A stretch of 64,000 nt of DNA from Campanula takesimana (taxonomy: Eukaryota > Streptophyta > Magnoliopsida > Asterales > Campanulaceae), in NCBI GenBank assembly GCA_026119855.1, contig JAOWBW010000006.1, positions 1,984,001-2,048,000 of the forward strand. The letters are read 5' to 3'. Each line of letters begins with the position of its first letter. Within the stretch, counting starts at the first letter, position 1. The notes under the pieces were generated by a model. That model was given only the letters and a program-made list of their open reading frames with translations. It did not search any database and was not told where the DNA came from. A program made the translations under genes and the position numbers. Positions 32,537-43,434 of the stretch are shown here, in pieces.

Positions 32537-32770
32537 CATATATAACGCCTTTCAAAATTCCATTAAGCTTTTTCTCCGCCATTTTTTTTCTCTCTGCTCT
32601 CTATTCTCTCTATCTCTCCTCTTTCCAGATTATCAGTTCATCGTTTTATTAGTTCATCTATTCATAATCTGGTAAGTGTTAATGTTTATACTCTACTCAT
32701 TTCTAATCATTTATGGTTTGATTTGTCTTTATTTCTAACATTGAGAGTTGTTTGAGTAATTTTGCAGACA
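32537..32770 (+). promoter_or_regulatory. Promoter-like sequence and 5' UTR intron of the E5 extra ORF
   Basis: CATATATAACGCC (about 32537-32549) resembles a TATA box and is preceded by a CT-rich stretch. A consensus donor CTG|GTAAGT at 32672 and a T-rich acceptor TTTTGCAG ending at 32767 define a 96-bp intron, only three bases before ATG 32771. This is the layout of a plant gene with a leader intron. Splicing and transcription are predicted only. Confidence 0.6.
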
Positions 32771-35700
32771 ATGTCCGGTGAAAAAGATATCTACGGAGGC
32801 TATGTTGACTCCGACTACTTCAACGATGAACCGACGGGGTTTTCTTGAAGAATCTTCTTATTGGGTCCCTGCTTGATTCGTTCATCACTCCATCAGGAGT
32901 TAGTTCAGTATTTGTGGATCTTGTCAAAAAATTCTTCTCAAACTCTTCTGTTGTCCGCTCTCGTGCTGACTCCTCCGTTATCGTCTCCATCAATTCTACT
33001 GTTTTGGGCGTGCAGATCTCTCTTACTCCCTCTTCTATCTCTGAAGTTTTTCCCAATCTTGGGAATGAAGGGTTGAGTGCTCTAGTTGATGTGCAGGAAC
33101 TGGATAGGGCTTGGATTATCATGAGAGGTGCTGGCACAAGGCTTAGTGGCACTAATCATCTGAAGATTCACTATCCCCGAAGATACTATGCTTTGGCTGA
33201 GATAGTTGATAGATGTCTCATTTGCCGATCTGGATCCCACAGCAATATTACTGATGTGCAGTTTGAAGCTATGGCCGCCATTGTTCTGCAGATTGAGTTC
33301 AACTGGTGTGCCTACATATTCAGGATTATCGCTACGGCTGCTGATAAGTGGGCTTCTGACAGATTGAAGAACAAGGCCAATCCTGGAAAAGGATGCCATT
33401 ATCTGTTGATAAGTATGATTCTGAGGAGAAATGCCAATGTAGTGGCTGCCGATCGCTTTCCATCCAGCTTGCCTTTCAATAGGTTGAAGTTCTTTGATGC
33501 TAAGGATTGGAAAAGGATTTCAAAGAATGCTTCCAGTGCCGATGCCCCCTCTGTTGCTCCTGCACCTGTTGTAACTCAGAGGAAGAAAAAGGCAAAGACC
33601 ATTCCTTCAGTTGCTTCTCAATCAGCAGCAGACTCTACTCCTGCTCCTTCAACTGATAGGATTCTTGCCGATTCTACTCCTGGTGCTCCAAAGAAAAGGA
33701 AACTGGTAAAGGTTGCCGATCAAGTGGTGATAAAGAAGGTGAAGCTTGCCGATGAAGTTCCTTCTTCCACTATTCCTCCTGCTGATCCAAGAGCCAAGCT
33801 AATTAGGTTTGCCCCTGCTCATCTTGCCGGTGCTTCCCTAACTACCGATCCTGCTGTCAAGGTTGAAATTCCTGATGAAGAATTCACTGATGACTTTGCC
33901 GATGGCAAAAGTATTGAGGATGTCATTGAGAAGCTTAAGTCTCAGACTCCAAGGAAATGCGCTCCAATCAGAAACCCAACTTTCCACACCTTCTACAAGA
34001 ATCCTTGGTCCTTCACCAACAAGGTCTTGATCAAGAAATGGGTCTTTCCGATTGACCATCTGCCTCCCTTTATTCGTCGTCTTCTTCAGTTTCATGAAGA
34101 GATGAAAGACACTGTCACTCCCGGAAATCCTGCTGATTATGTTGATCAAAAGAGTTTGGACAGACGCACTGATATGTGGAAAGAGAAGTTTGTCCCTCTA
34201 TCAAAGTTCAAGCAGTTGAAAGAGGCTGAACTAAAGCTCAATTTTGGTCGGTATTTTGAATTCCTACCACTACACTGGAACCAAGTCTATCTTTTTCAAG
34301 ATAGAATTAGACAAGATATGATGGTTCAGGATGTATGGATTATCTACGCCAGGACATTTAATCAGCTCTCTCAATTCACAGAGTTTGATCCGTATCAGAT
34401 AGGAAGACTTGAAAATGATGAAGATTTGCTGCCATACAATGATGATGAGGCTCCTGCTGTCAGCCCTCTCAATGCTCACTTTCATAGATCAGTAAAGAAG
34501 GTCACTATGGACTTGATTGAAAAGTCTAATGAATTTCTGTTGAAGCAAGATGCCGATCGCCGTGCCGCTGAAGACCTTGCCGACAAAGATGCTCATGTTC
34601 CTTCGCCAAGCAGCAGCAAGACCGAGACAGATGCCGATGTTCACTCTGCCGACGATGCAGATGCTGCTGATAAAGAGTTTGTTGCCGATGGGCGTGATGA
34701 TGCTGATGAAGATGGTGCTGATTTATTTGGTGATTTAGTTTGTGCTCACAAAGCTGCTGCTGACTCTCCTTCCACTTCACTTACAACAGATAGTGACAAG
34801 ATGCCTATCAGAACTGTCATGACTAAAGCTTCCACTGCTGAAGTCTTTGCAGAATCTGTATTTGAGGGTGATAGTAGTGTTGAAGGAAGGCATGCCGATG
34901 ATTCTATCAAAGAGATAGTGGAATTTTAAGTTGAGACAACTACTGACACTCAACCTCTGATTGAAGTATCTACCGACCTACCTGCCCCAGTTGAGACAAC
35001 TATAGACACTCAACAGTTGGATGTATCTGTTTCAGGAGGAGAACTTGCTGAAAAAGTGACTAATGAGACAACTGCTGACACTCAGTTAATATCAGTCACC
35101 CCTGAAATACAGATTGTTCCCCTACTGGAATCAAGGAGGTTGTGGAGTTGGGAGGAGGTGCTGATGATAGTACTCCTAATCTGGATGCTGACATTGCTGC
35201 TAGTCTACAGTTTGAAGAGAGTCTTCTACAGCCTTTGTTCAGCTTGCCGTCTGTTATCACCCCTCTCTTGCCGGCTCCTGCTGCTGCTCATGCCGATGAG
35301 ATAGATCCTGCTGATTACATGGTGGTTGGAGAACAAGCCTTTGTTGATCCTGATGCTGTTGATACTTGTCCACCACCCAGCTATGATTATTTTCTCAATG
35401 GGAAGGATATGATGTGCTCAAACTGGTACACTTCCAATGCATCTATCCCCTCCAACAAATTTGGACAGCCTCTCTTCACTGTTCATCCAAGGTTATCCTT
35501 CAAGTATACCTTAGGCAAATGTCCACTCCCATTCGGCAAAGACCACCCTCATGTCACCAAGCATAAATTCTCTCCAGGAGATTCTACCAGTGATAGTCCA
35601 ATCTATCTTCCCTGGATTCTCAATGATGATGACATTGTTCGTACAAAGGGAAAGACTCCTCGGATTTCTAGACTTAAGAAGAAAGTGGCCTATGATCCAA

Positions 35701-36832
35701 TTCGATCTAGACCAGGACATATAAAGATTAGAGGTGAATCTACCCTTCCCGGTCCTTCTCCAACTGAAGTGTGTATCACTACAAATGGATGGATGAGAAG
35801 CTGCTTGATGATCAATGATCTGCTGACTGACATCATTGAAGTTCGGCATACCAATCCTCGTGGCCTTCTTTATTTGATCAAGTCTGCCGCTTTGGCTATG
35901 ACTCTACCATTATTCCATCCTCGTCAGCGTGCCGATCATCTAGTCTATACCTCAAGGCTGATGAATGCCGGGTTAATGACTATGATTCTTGAAGGTCGTG
36001 CTTATTTGAACTTAATCTTGGCTACCTTCCTTTCACTTGAAGACGGTGGTATGTTTCATCTGCCGACTGATCGTGCTGTTATAGTTCATCCAGCTTTTCC
36101 CTTGCCGATCTTTCGTGCCGATGATTCTGATGATCTCATTGTCTCAACTTTTGTCCCTGCCGATTTCTTCTCTTCTGCTGATGATGCTGCCCTTCAATGG
36201 TTCTTACTCATTCCAGCTGCTCCTGTTCCTCCTTCTCCCTCTGAGCCGATCTTGATCTCCTCTGATGATGAGATGATGACTGATGATGTGCTTATTGAAG
36301 ATGCTGATCTGAATAATGAAGATTTTATCCCTTCAATAGTGCTCCCGACGTCTGCCAGTATTTTCCAGGTGACCTGGTTAAGGATGTTCACAAAGACCTG
36401 GTTAAGCGTCTACGTAAGTCCAATCAGGAGGAGGAGAATACTCTGGTCAAAGAATTGAAAGCTCTCCTTGCTGATAGAGAAGAGCGTATAATGGCTCTTT
36501 CTGAATCCTTGGGGACAACTCATAGCATTCAACAAAATCTTGTTGATAATCAGAGGCTGCAGATAAGAGATATGGGAAGACTTGAAGAAGAGTTATCTGA
36601 GACCAAAGCTGCTCTTGCCGAAGCTAATCTGAAGATAGCTGCTCTTGAAGCCAACAACAAGATGCTGTCTGAAAGATTGGAAAGTGCGCAGAGAAGACAG
36701 AGAAAAGCAAAGAGGAAAGCTGATAGAAAAGAAGAAAAAGCAAGAAAGAAGGCTAGGAGGACTGAATCTACAAAGGACTCAACTCAAGCAGCAGATCCCA
36801 AGATTTCTGATCCTCCAGCTGCTGATCCTTGA
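32771..36832 (+). pseudogene. E5 extra (env-position) ORF with putative plant transposon protein-like region
   Basis: The reading frame is about 4.06 kb, broken by frameshifts near 32840, 34925-35135 and 36365. The N-terminal 250 residues (NSTVLGVQISLTPSSISEVF, HYPRRYYALAEIVDRC) resemble the putative plant transposon protein domain of other plant retroelement ORFs. The middle is rich in Ala-Asp pairs and has an SV40-like nuclear signal, PKKRKLVK (about 33688-33711). The C-terminus is a coiled coil (REERIMALSESL to NNKMLSERLESAQRRQ) followed by a very basic tail ending in RKKARR. No signal peptide or membrane span lies in the correct frame. SIRE elements have an env-like ORF here; this one looks nuclear, not envelope-like. 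Confidence 0.7.
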
Positions 36833-37147
36833 GTCACATAGCCTATGATGTAGATATCTTATTGAAGACCTTCACAGACAAATTTCTATGCTTATAAAAT
36901 TTTTATTGTGCTAATATGTTTTTCTTATATTTGTGTTGTTATCTGCATTATTCTGTGCTATTTCCTTTTGCAGATCATCACTCTTGCCGATTCCTTGAAC
37001 CAGCTTCACCATTTATTTTGGTGAATCCACCTTTTGCATTAGACATCCAGTGTGACTTACCTTAGGATTTGGTTATACCAAGATATCCTTAGAAATCTTT
37101 TCCCTAAGATAAGAGATGTCTTTAGCTTTAAGGGTGATTGGACTTAA
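36833..37147 (+). other. E5 3' untranslated region
   Basis: No gene is seen. AT-rich, with another TTTTGCAG acceptor-like site at about 36967-36974 and one CTTGCCGATTCC at about 36984. Confidence 0.6.
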
Positions 37148-37163
37148 GTAATTAGGAGGAGAT
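37148..37163 (+). promoter_or_regulatory. Polypurine tract of E5
   Basis: GTAATTAGGAGGAGAT directly before the 3' LTR TGTTGTTC. Confidence 0.75.
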
Positions 37164-38581
37164 TGTTGTTCAAATAGATACCTAGGTCCTAGAATTACTT
37201 AATCCCAATCATGTCTACACTTAGGGTCCCCCAATTTTATTAGAACCTTTTTAAGGTGCCCTTAGGATCCTTTGTGATCAGCACAGGTGTATTTCAACTC
37301 TTCATTCAAGACAAACCAGCAAGAGGAAGCAAATCAGCAGACCAGTAAACAAGTTGCCGATCAACTCTATTCTTAAACATGCGACAAGTTGCCGATCAAC
37401 TTGATATAGAAGTTGCCGATCAACTTATTAAAGAAGTTGCCGATCAACTCCATTCACAACATGCCGATATAATAGACAGTCTGCACTGTCAGTCAGGTGA
37501 CATCATTTCATTAAAGTCAACCTTGCTGATTGTCTCTATACTGTTTTATCATAAAGTAGTTTACCTGCTCTGTAATGATTTCTACGCCGTCTGACACATA
37601 GCTACTTTTAGCTATACTCTGTCTCTACTTGCTTTTGCAGGTAACCGGTTGAGACAAAGGGGTCTTTACCCATCAGACTTTTAAGGCACGCGTATCTTCG
37701 CCATTAATGCCAAGGATACTGCATTAAATGCTCCTCACCTACCCAGCTGGAAATTCAAATGTTATCCTTCTTCAACAAGCTAAGACATTAACTCCTCCTA
37801 TAAATAGAGGACTTAGTGAATTGAAGAAGGTTGGTGATTTTAGTGCATTGAAGAGAGTTGGTTGTTTGCAGCATTCATTGAAGCTCAAACATTCCTTGTC
37901 CAGATAATCATTAGATCATTTAATAGGACATACACTTGTGCACAAACTCTACAACACTGTTAGTATTCCCGAACTAGATTATTTTAAGGAATACGTTGTC
38001 TGAGTTTTCACACACCCACCTGAGTGAGATAAGTTCTTTTGAACTTGCCGCTCAAATACACTTGGTCAGATATTTGCTTTACGATTCATTAAACTATCTC
38101 TAGAATTTAGTCTTTGTATCCGGCAAAGCCGCTCTTGTAATAGACTAGGGATATTTAATAGTGCTCTTAACCCAAATCCAAGTTCTGACCAAACTTGGTA
38201 GAGGACGTAGCAGTATTTACACTGTGAACCTCTCCAAATCTCTGTGTCCTCTGTTACTTACTGTCCTTGCCGGTTGGAACTCTATCACCGGCAAATCATT
38301 ACTGTTCTTGCTGACTCATCATCATTTCCATTGATCAATCTCTTGAAACTGCATTGAACTTTTAGAAACTACTTTGTGTTTAAACCAAGCTCTCAAAACC
38401 TTTTTATAAACTGATTTTGTGTGAGTTAAAACAAGTCATATCTTCTCCGCTGCGCTTACTGATAATAGTTTGCAATCTGATAAGTGACTTTTTATTTATA
38501 AAAGTGTTTCTTTGAAAAAGTTTTAATTAGGCTATTCACCCCCCCCCCTCTAGCCTATTTTCCTACCAATTGGGCCCAACA
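37164..38581 (+). repeat. 3' LTR of E5
   Basis: A 1,418-bp copy of the 5' LTR, ending CCCAACA and followed by the duplicated AGTTC. TATAAATAG lies at about 37799. The C-run is 10 here against 9 in the 5' copy. Confidence 0.95.
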
Positions 38582-41112
38582 AGTTCATTTAAGTATGTTG
38601 TGTTTTTGTGGTCTATTTCCTCATAATTTGAATCGTTATTAACTTTTTCATTAAGTTCATTATTAGTTAATTCATCATTTATGATATTTGCAATCTCAGG
38701 GTACTCAGAAATATCAAATTTTTCATTAGCAAAGAAAGGAAACACACGCTCGGCTATGGCCTCCATATCCTCTTGGGTGAGGGTATTAGAGACACTCTCG
38801 AACTCGAAAGTAAGTGTGAGCCGCTCTTCCTTTGTTGCTGTGCGGGGTATGCAACCCATTTCTTGGAGTCTGGTAAACCATGCTGAACTTGGTGGACGGG
38901 CTCACCTTTTCTGTGGATAGTGACGTTTTCGGCCATGACGGTCACTATTTCATCACCATTTCGGATCTTGACACATTGATGGAGAGTTGACGGGACGGCA
39001 TTAGAACTGTGAATCCATGGTCGACCCAAAAGAAAGTTTAACGAGGCCGGGATGTCAAGCACTTGGAATGGAACGGACATGACCATGCTCCCAAACTCAA
39101 TGTCTATTTCGATCATGCCCATGACTGTACGGGCGGTGCTGTCATAACCTCGGATTACTTGAGTAGAAGGCTTCAAATCAGAATCCATAAGCCCCAGTAT
39201 GCCCATGATTCTGCCAGGCATGAGGTTGAGTGCGGAACCACCGTCCACTAAGACTCTTGAGATGGGCCTCCCCCTTGCTCGTACCTTGAGGTAAATAGCC
39301 TCGTTGTGGTCAGAACCAAATGGTGGAAGGTCCATATAGGCAAAGGTGATGACGTTGCCAAAATGAATGTGACCGATCATTGCCGTGAGGTCCTCGGGAG
39401 TAGTATCGGGAGAAATTGATGTATCATCGAGATTGCGGATGACAAGATCTCGGTGTTTCTTTGAGGATGCGATGAGGTCCCGAATAGAGATGTTGGCTTG
39501 AGTTTTCTTGAGTTGGACAAGTAGAGGATCTTCGGGAGTGTCGCGAGCTTGCGGCCTTTGAGAAGAGGAGCTTGGTGCGGAAGTGGAAGGGTTGCTTGCT
39601 ATGACTCGACCGGATCGAGTTAGCATGTTGACGTTCCCATCTTGCTTCTTTTTAGTATTATCTAGTACTTCCCTCATTACCTCATTGTAAGTCACAACAT
39701 AACAAGAATTGTCAAGTTTATTCATAACATTGGGGCCCCCATTCACAATTGGGATTGAATGGTTGGTCCCCTCGAGTTCTCCTATCTCTATTACATTGAC
39801 ATGTTCGCCATTAGTCACTACAAATTCTTTCTTGTCTATGAGATCTTGAATGAAATTGCGGAGAACGAAGCATTCCTCGGTGGTGTGGCCACTATATTGG
39901 TGGTAGCCAAAATATTTGTGGTGAGCATGATTGGGGTTGACCGTCTTGGGTTGGTACCCTTGTACGGGTGTGACTTGACCCTTTGCTTTGAGGACTTCGA
40001 AAGCTTCGGTTTGAGTCATGCCTTGGAGAGGCGTGTAGACACGGTCATTTCGAGACTTCTTCCCTTGGGGTGGAGGAACCTTTTTGTAATCCCCCTTGTT
40101 GATAGTGACGGCGTTGACCGAGGCCTCTTTTGTGGAGTTGGAAGCGGTCTTATAGCGGTAGCTAGGAGCACTTTTCTTGACTTCCTTGAGCAACTCGTCC
40201 ATTCGGACCCCCGCCTCATACATTTGGGAGAAATCCGCATAGCAAGCCCCACTTAGGTGGGTGCGGAGATCAATTTTGAGACATTTGAGAAAGATGTCCA
40301 TTTGCTCCTTGGTATTTGGCCTTTCCACAATCTCGGAGAGTTTATCATTCCATCTCCTTGTGAAGTCGATGAAGGACTAGTGGTCTCGTTGAGTAGTATT
40401 CTCTAGCTCTTTCCTTGTAGACCGGTGAGTGGTGTTGCCTTGGTATTGGTTCTTAAAGGCAAGCATGGCAGAGTCCCAATCAAGACGGACAGTGAGCGGG
40501 AGAGTAGCAAACCAATCTTTTGCCGCCCCCTCGAGAGTGAGAGGAAAGCATTGAGCCATCACCTTGGGGGAGACCGTCTTCGGAACCATTTCCCAAATAT
40601 AAGTCTCAATGAGCCATAGGACAAGAGTTGCCCTTGAATTTGCTTATGTCGGGCATCTTGAACTTATCAGGAAGAGCGGCCATAGTACTCATGAGGATGG
40701 ATGATTGATAAAGGCTTGTGTCGGAGCCTTTCCCCATGTTGAGCCTATTGAATTTTTGGTCGATGTAGGCCATGATAGAATCCACCATTTTAGGCTCATT
40801 GTTCTCGGAACTTGGCTCTCCCACTTTGTTGGTGCGGGTGTTGACATAAGGACTTTTGAACAAACCTTCGGTCCATTCGGATTCGCCATCGTCATTTTTG
40901 CTCTTCCCCTTGGCAAGATTAGTGAGCTTTTCTTTCATTAGCTCCATCTCGGCCTCGTGGGCCTCCCTTTGGCTGTCGAGGTTGGATTGCCAAATGTCGT
41001 CTTTGCTTTGTGCCTCCTTATTAAGGGTGGAGACTTTCTCTTGGAGGAGTTGGACCATGGTTGCGAGTTGCTCGAGAGTCATGGTATTGTTGGTGTTGGA
41101 GCCGCCGGCCAT
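38582..41112 (-). pseudogene. gag-pro: E4 gag and protease, cut by E5
   Basis: Minus strand from ATG 41112 (MAGGSNTNNT). Coiled coil, then the Gag domain (FKMPDISKFKGNSCPMAH), then a frameshift at about 40606 and a TAG at about 40377 (Glu in E3), then an open frame from 40328. The zinc knuckle reads F-G-Y-H-Q-Y-S-G-H-T-T-E-E-C, with the first Cys replaced by Phe. A Ser/Pro linker leads to a retroviral-type protease with VLVDGGSALNLM. The frame shifts near 38860 and reaches the E5 site after NTTYLNEL; pol continues at 26615. Gag-pro and pol would have been one polyprotein. Confidence 0.88.
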
Positions 41113-41299
41113 TGTTGATGTAGGAGCTGTTGGAGTGATCTCTTTACGGACTAACCGATTTGCCGAATCCCGGTAGACTCTGTAAGTACCAATTAAACCT
41201 AGATTGCAGAAGAGGCCCTTGTCAGTCTTGAGTAACACTTGCGGTCCACGAAGAGGTTTAGAACACACAGTTGGGCACACGACTCGAACCACATAAGAA

Positions 41300-42422
41300 A
41301 AGACTCTTTTTTTTTTTTTTTTTTTTTATAAGTCGGAGGGAATGGATCCCTTTTGGGGTTTCTAAGAAAATAATGGAATCGTCACACTAGTATATAGACC
41401 ATCTCGCGGTCCCATATACTCATCGGATTCCATCGCATTTGTGAATCCTACATGTATCGGGATTAAACTAAATTAATGTAGTAAAACATACATGCGGGGA
41501 CGGATTTTTATTTTCGTCCAAAATAACCACTTTTGGGGACGGATTTTTATTGCGTCCGTTTCAACAAGTTGGCATGTATGATTTGAAGACATTAGTTTAG
41601 GGAAATCTCGGTGCATGGAAACCGACTTGAGTCACGGAGTGTTAGACCCTAACTAGAATTGTGTGGCTTGTGCTCGGCTTGAATATGAGGCTCAAAGGTC
41701 ACCCCCGGCATGTAGTCATGAACTACGCCACGGGCTGAGGTTTACCGCTTCGAAAGAGCCAAGGTCGAGTGGAGCTTGAAACTTTCTAGGACGGGCCTCG
41801 ACGGGTTTGGGGTTGGACTTGTGCGACTCGATAGTGAGCAATTCATAGGAATATGTGCATGTAGTGTGAGGTCTAACAGGTGACAAAATATTTTTTATAT
41901 TTTTTTTTTCAAAAGAAAAAAAAACAAATAAGCACATAATTACAAATTTCGAATCACCCGTGTGACCGATAAAATAGAATATAAAATTAAAACAGTCCGA
42001 AGTTCAGAATAACCACTGATGCAGGCAACTGTGCCCACACCCCCATCATACTGCTCTGTTCTGAGACCTGTTTCTGTTCCGGGAACCAACCCAGAAGCGT
42101 GCGCCTCTGAGTGTTGATACGAGACGCGCGCGAATGGCACGATGCTATTGGGAGGCGCGCGCTTCTGGGCACACCTGTCAGATTTTGGACTCAGGGGATT
42201 GCCCTGGTCCTATGTGCATATTGTAACCCCTGCAGAAATGATTAGTGGAGAATAGCAGAAGAAGAAGATGAAGACCATGAAGAAGCGGGCGATTCTGGTC
42301 CTTGATGCGGGATGCGCGCACCTTAGGCTGAAGAGGCCAGAAGCGCGCGCCTCCCCCATCAGGAGTCAGAATGCCCAGAAAAGATGTAGATTTTGATCAG
42401 AATGCAAGTTTAACCCTCAAAA
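41300..42422 (-). other. E4 leader with GC-box clusters
   Basis: Homologous to the E3 leader. GC-box clusters lie at 42098-42165 and 42312-42352 (boxes AGAAGCGCGCGCCTCCC and GAGACGCGCGCGAATGG). CAGGCAACTGTGCCC is at 42022-42036. An A/T homopolymer is at 41310-41330. No gene. Confidence 0.7.
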
Positions 42423-42441
42423 GTCCCCAGCAGAGTCGCCA
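42423..42441 (-). promoter_or_regulatory. Primer binding site of E4
   Basis: The minus strand reads TGGCGACTCTGCTGGGGAC, one substitution from the E3 site, just inside the 5' LTR. Confidence 0.85.
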
Positions 42442-42442
42442 G

Positions 42443-43429
42443 TGTAGATACCGCGGGGGAACCACGGCTTGGCTAGAGCGCGTGAATTATCCTAGGATGT
42501 CTAACTTGTTTTTAGAGTCGCCGCCACCTATGTTTTGAGGAACATAAGAAAAACCTGTTGATAATAGCCTAAGTTTGATTACGAAAACAGAGATTCTTTG
42601 TTTTGAGGTTCGGGAGTTAGGTTACGAGATGGGAAGTACCGAAACACCCATCTCGCCCAACTAAAGTTGGTCTTGCTTGATCAAAATCTACATGGATGAT
42701 AAACGTTCTTCTTCTTCTTGTTTAAATCATAAAAAGGGGTTTTAACATAGAGTTTGGGATGTAGGAGATAACTCTTTAACCGACCTCAATGAGATGAGGT
42801 GATCATTAGAGTCATGTCCCAAAATGATTTGGGTGATTGTACTTTGATAAAACAAAAAGAAAGAGAAAAGAGATGAAGTTAAGAAGAGGAAAGAAATAAC
42901 TTTACCTAGATTTCAAGAGACTTCAAACACTTCTTGATGAATTCTTTGGAGAAATCCTTTGGAAATGCTTTGTAAGTGTGAAATTTTAGTGTCTTATTGG
43001 GAATGTAAGATTGAGAGCCCAAGGTCCTTAAATATGGAGGGGGGTTTTTATAGGTGAAAGAGAGATGTTTTTGGTGCCAAAACTCAGTCACCAAGAAATC
43101 TTTCCCGGGCAAAATCCTGTAAATTGAGCAAGGGAAAGAATCCTGGCCAGAAATCTGTAACCGACGCCCAGAGGCGCGCGCTTCCTGCTTTGGGGGCAGG
43201 AGGCGCGCGCGTCTGGATCCTCCTGTCGGAGGCGCGCGACTCAGAGAAGGCGATTTTGACAGAATGGACTAGCAAGTCAGCCCTGTTATTCAGTTTAGTC
43301 CCTGGACTTAACGAAGTCAGTCAGGAACTTAACGGAAGTGACAGAAACTAACGAGAAACACTTAAAATGGGGAGAAACACAAGATCAAATGTGCAATCGG
43401 GGTGAGCGGTCCAAGGCAGGGTGTCTACA
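42443..43429 (-). repeat. 5' LTR of E4
   Basis: A 987-bp LTR matching 19580-20582 with small indels. GC boxes (about 43165-43245) and the TATA box (plus strand TTTTTATA, about 43045-43052) are conserved. Flanked on the right by TSD CTACT. Confidence 0.93.
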
Positions 43430-43434
43430 CTACT

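Larger units (their letters stand above)
26621..38581 (+). mobile_element. Element E5: SIRE/Maximus-like Copia retrotransposon
   Basis: LTRs 26621-28037 and 37164-38581 differ by about ten substitutions and a C-run length by eye; the TSD is AGTTC at 26616-26620 and 38582-38586. Order is LTR, tRNA-Met primer site, short gag, protease-integrase-RT-RNase H, a non-coding spacer, a 4-kb extra ORF, polypurine tract, LTR. Integrase before RT is diagnostic for Copia, and the large extra ORF after pol points to the SIRE/Maximus lineage. At 11,961 bp it is full length in structure, but gag is internally deleted and the extra ORF has frameshifts. It is the most recent insertion here. Confidence 0.95.
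19580..43429 (-). mobile_element. Element E4: Tat-lineage retrotransposon inserted in E3 pol
   Basis: LTRs at 19580-20582 (3') and 42443-43429 (5') are nearly the same; the TSD is CTACT at 19575-19579 and 43430-43434. Reading the minus strand: 5' LTR, primer site, leader, gag-protease, [E5 insertion], RT-RNase H-integrase, hairpin pair, CTACG motif, antisense aORF, minisatellite, polypurine tract, 3' LTR. Without E5 it is close to 11.9 kb. All genes carry a few stops or frameshifts, so it is now defective. Confidence 0.93.

Noticed and set aside
32827..32850. Possible programmed -1 frameshift at GGGGTTTTCTTG near the start of the E5 extra ORF
   Set aside because: The phase does not fit the usual X-XXY-YYZ heptamer; a one-base indel in a T run is simpler, given other frameshifts downstream.
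35017..35304. Strongly hydrophobic stretch that could be an envelope membrane span in E5
   Set aside because: After about 35130 this frame is a shadow. The neighbouring frame continues the extra ORF, so the hydrophobic run is out of frame.
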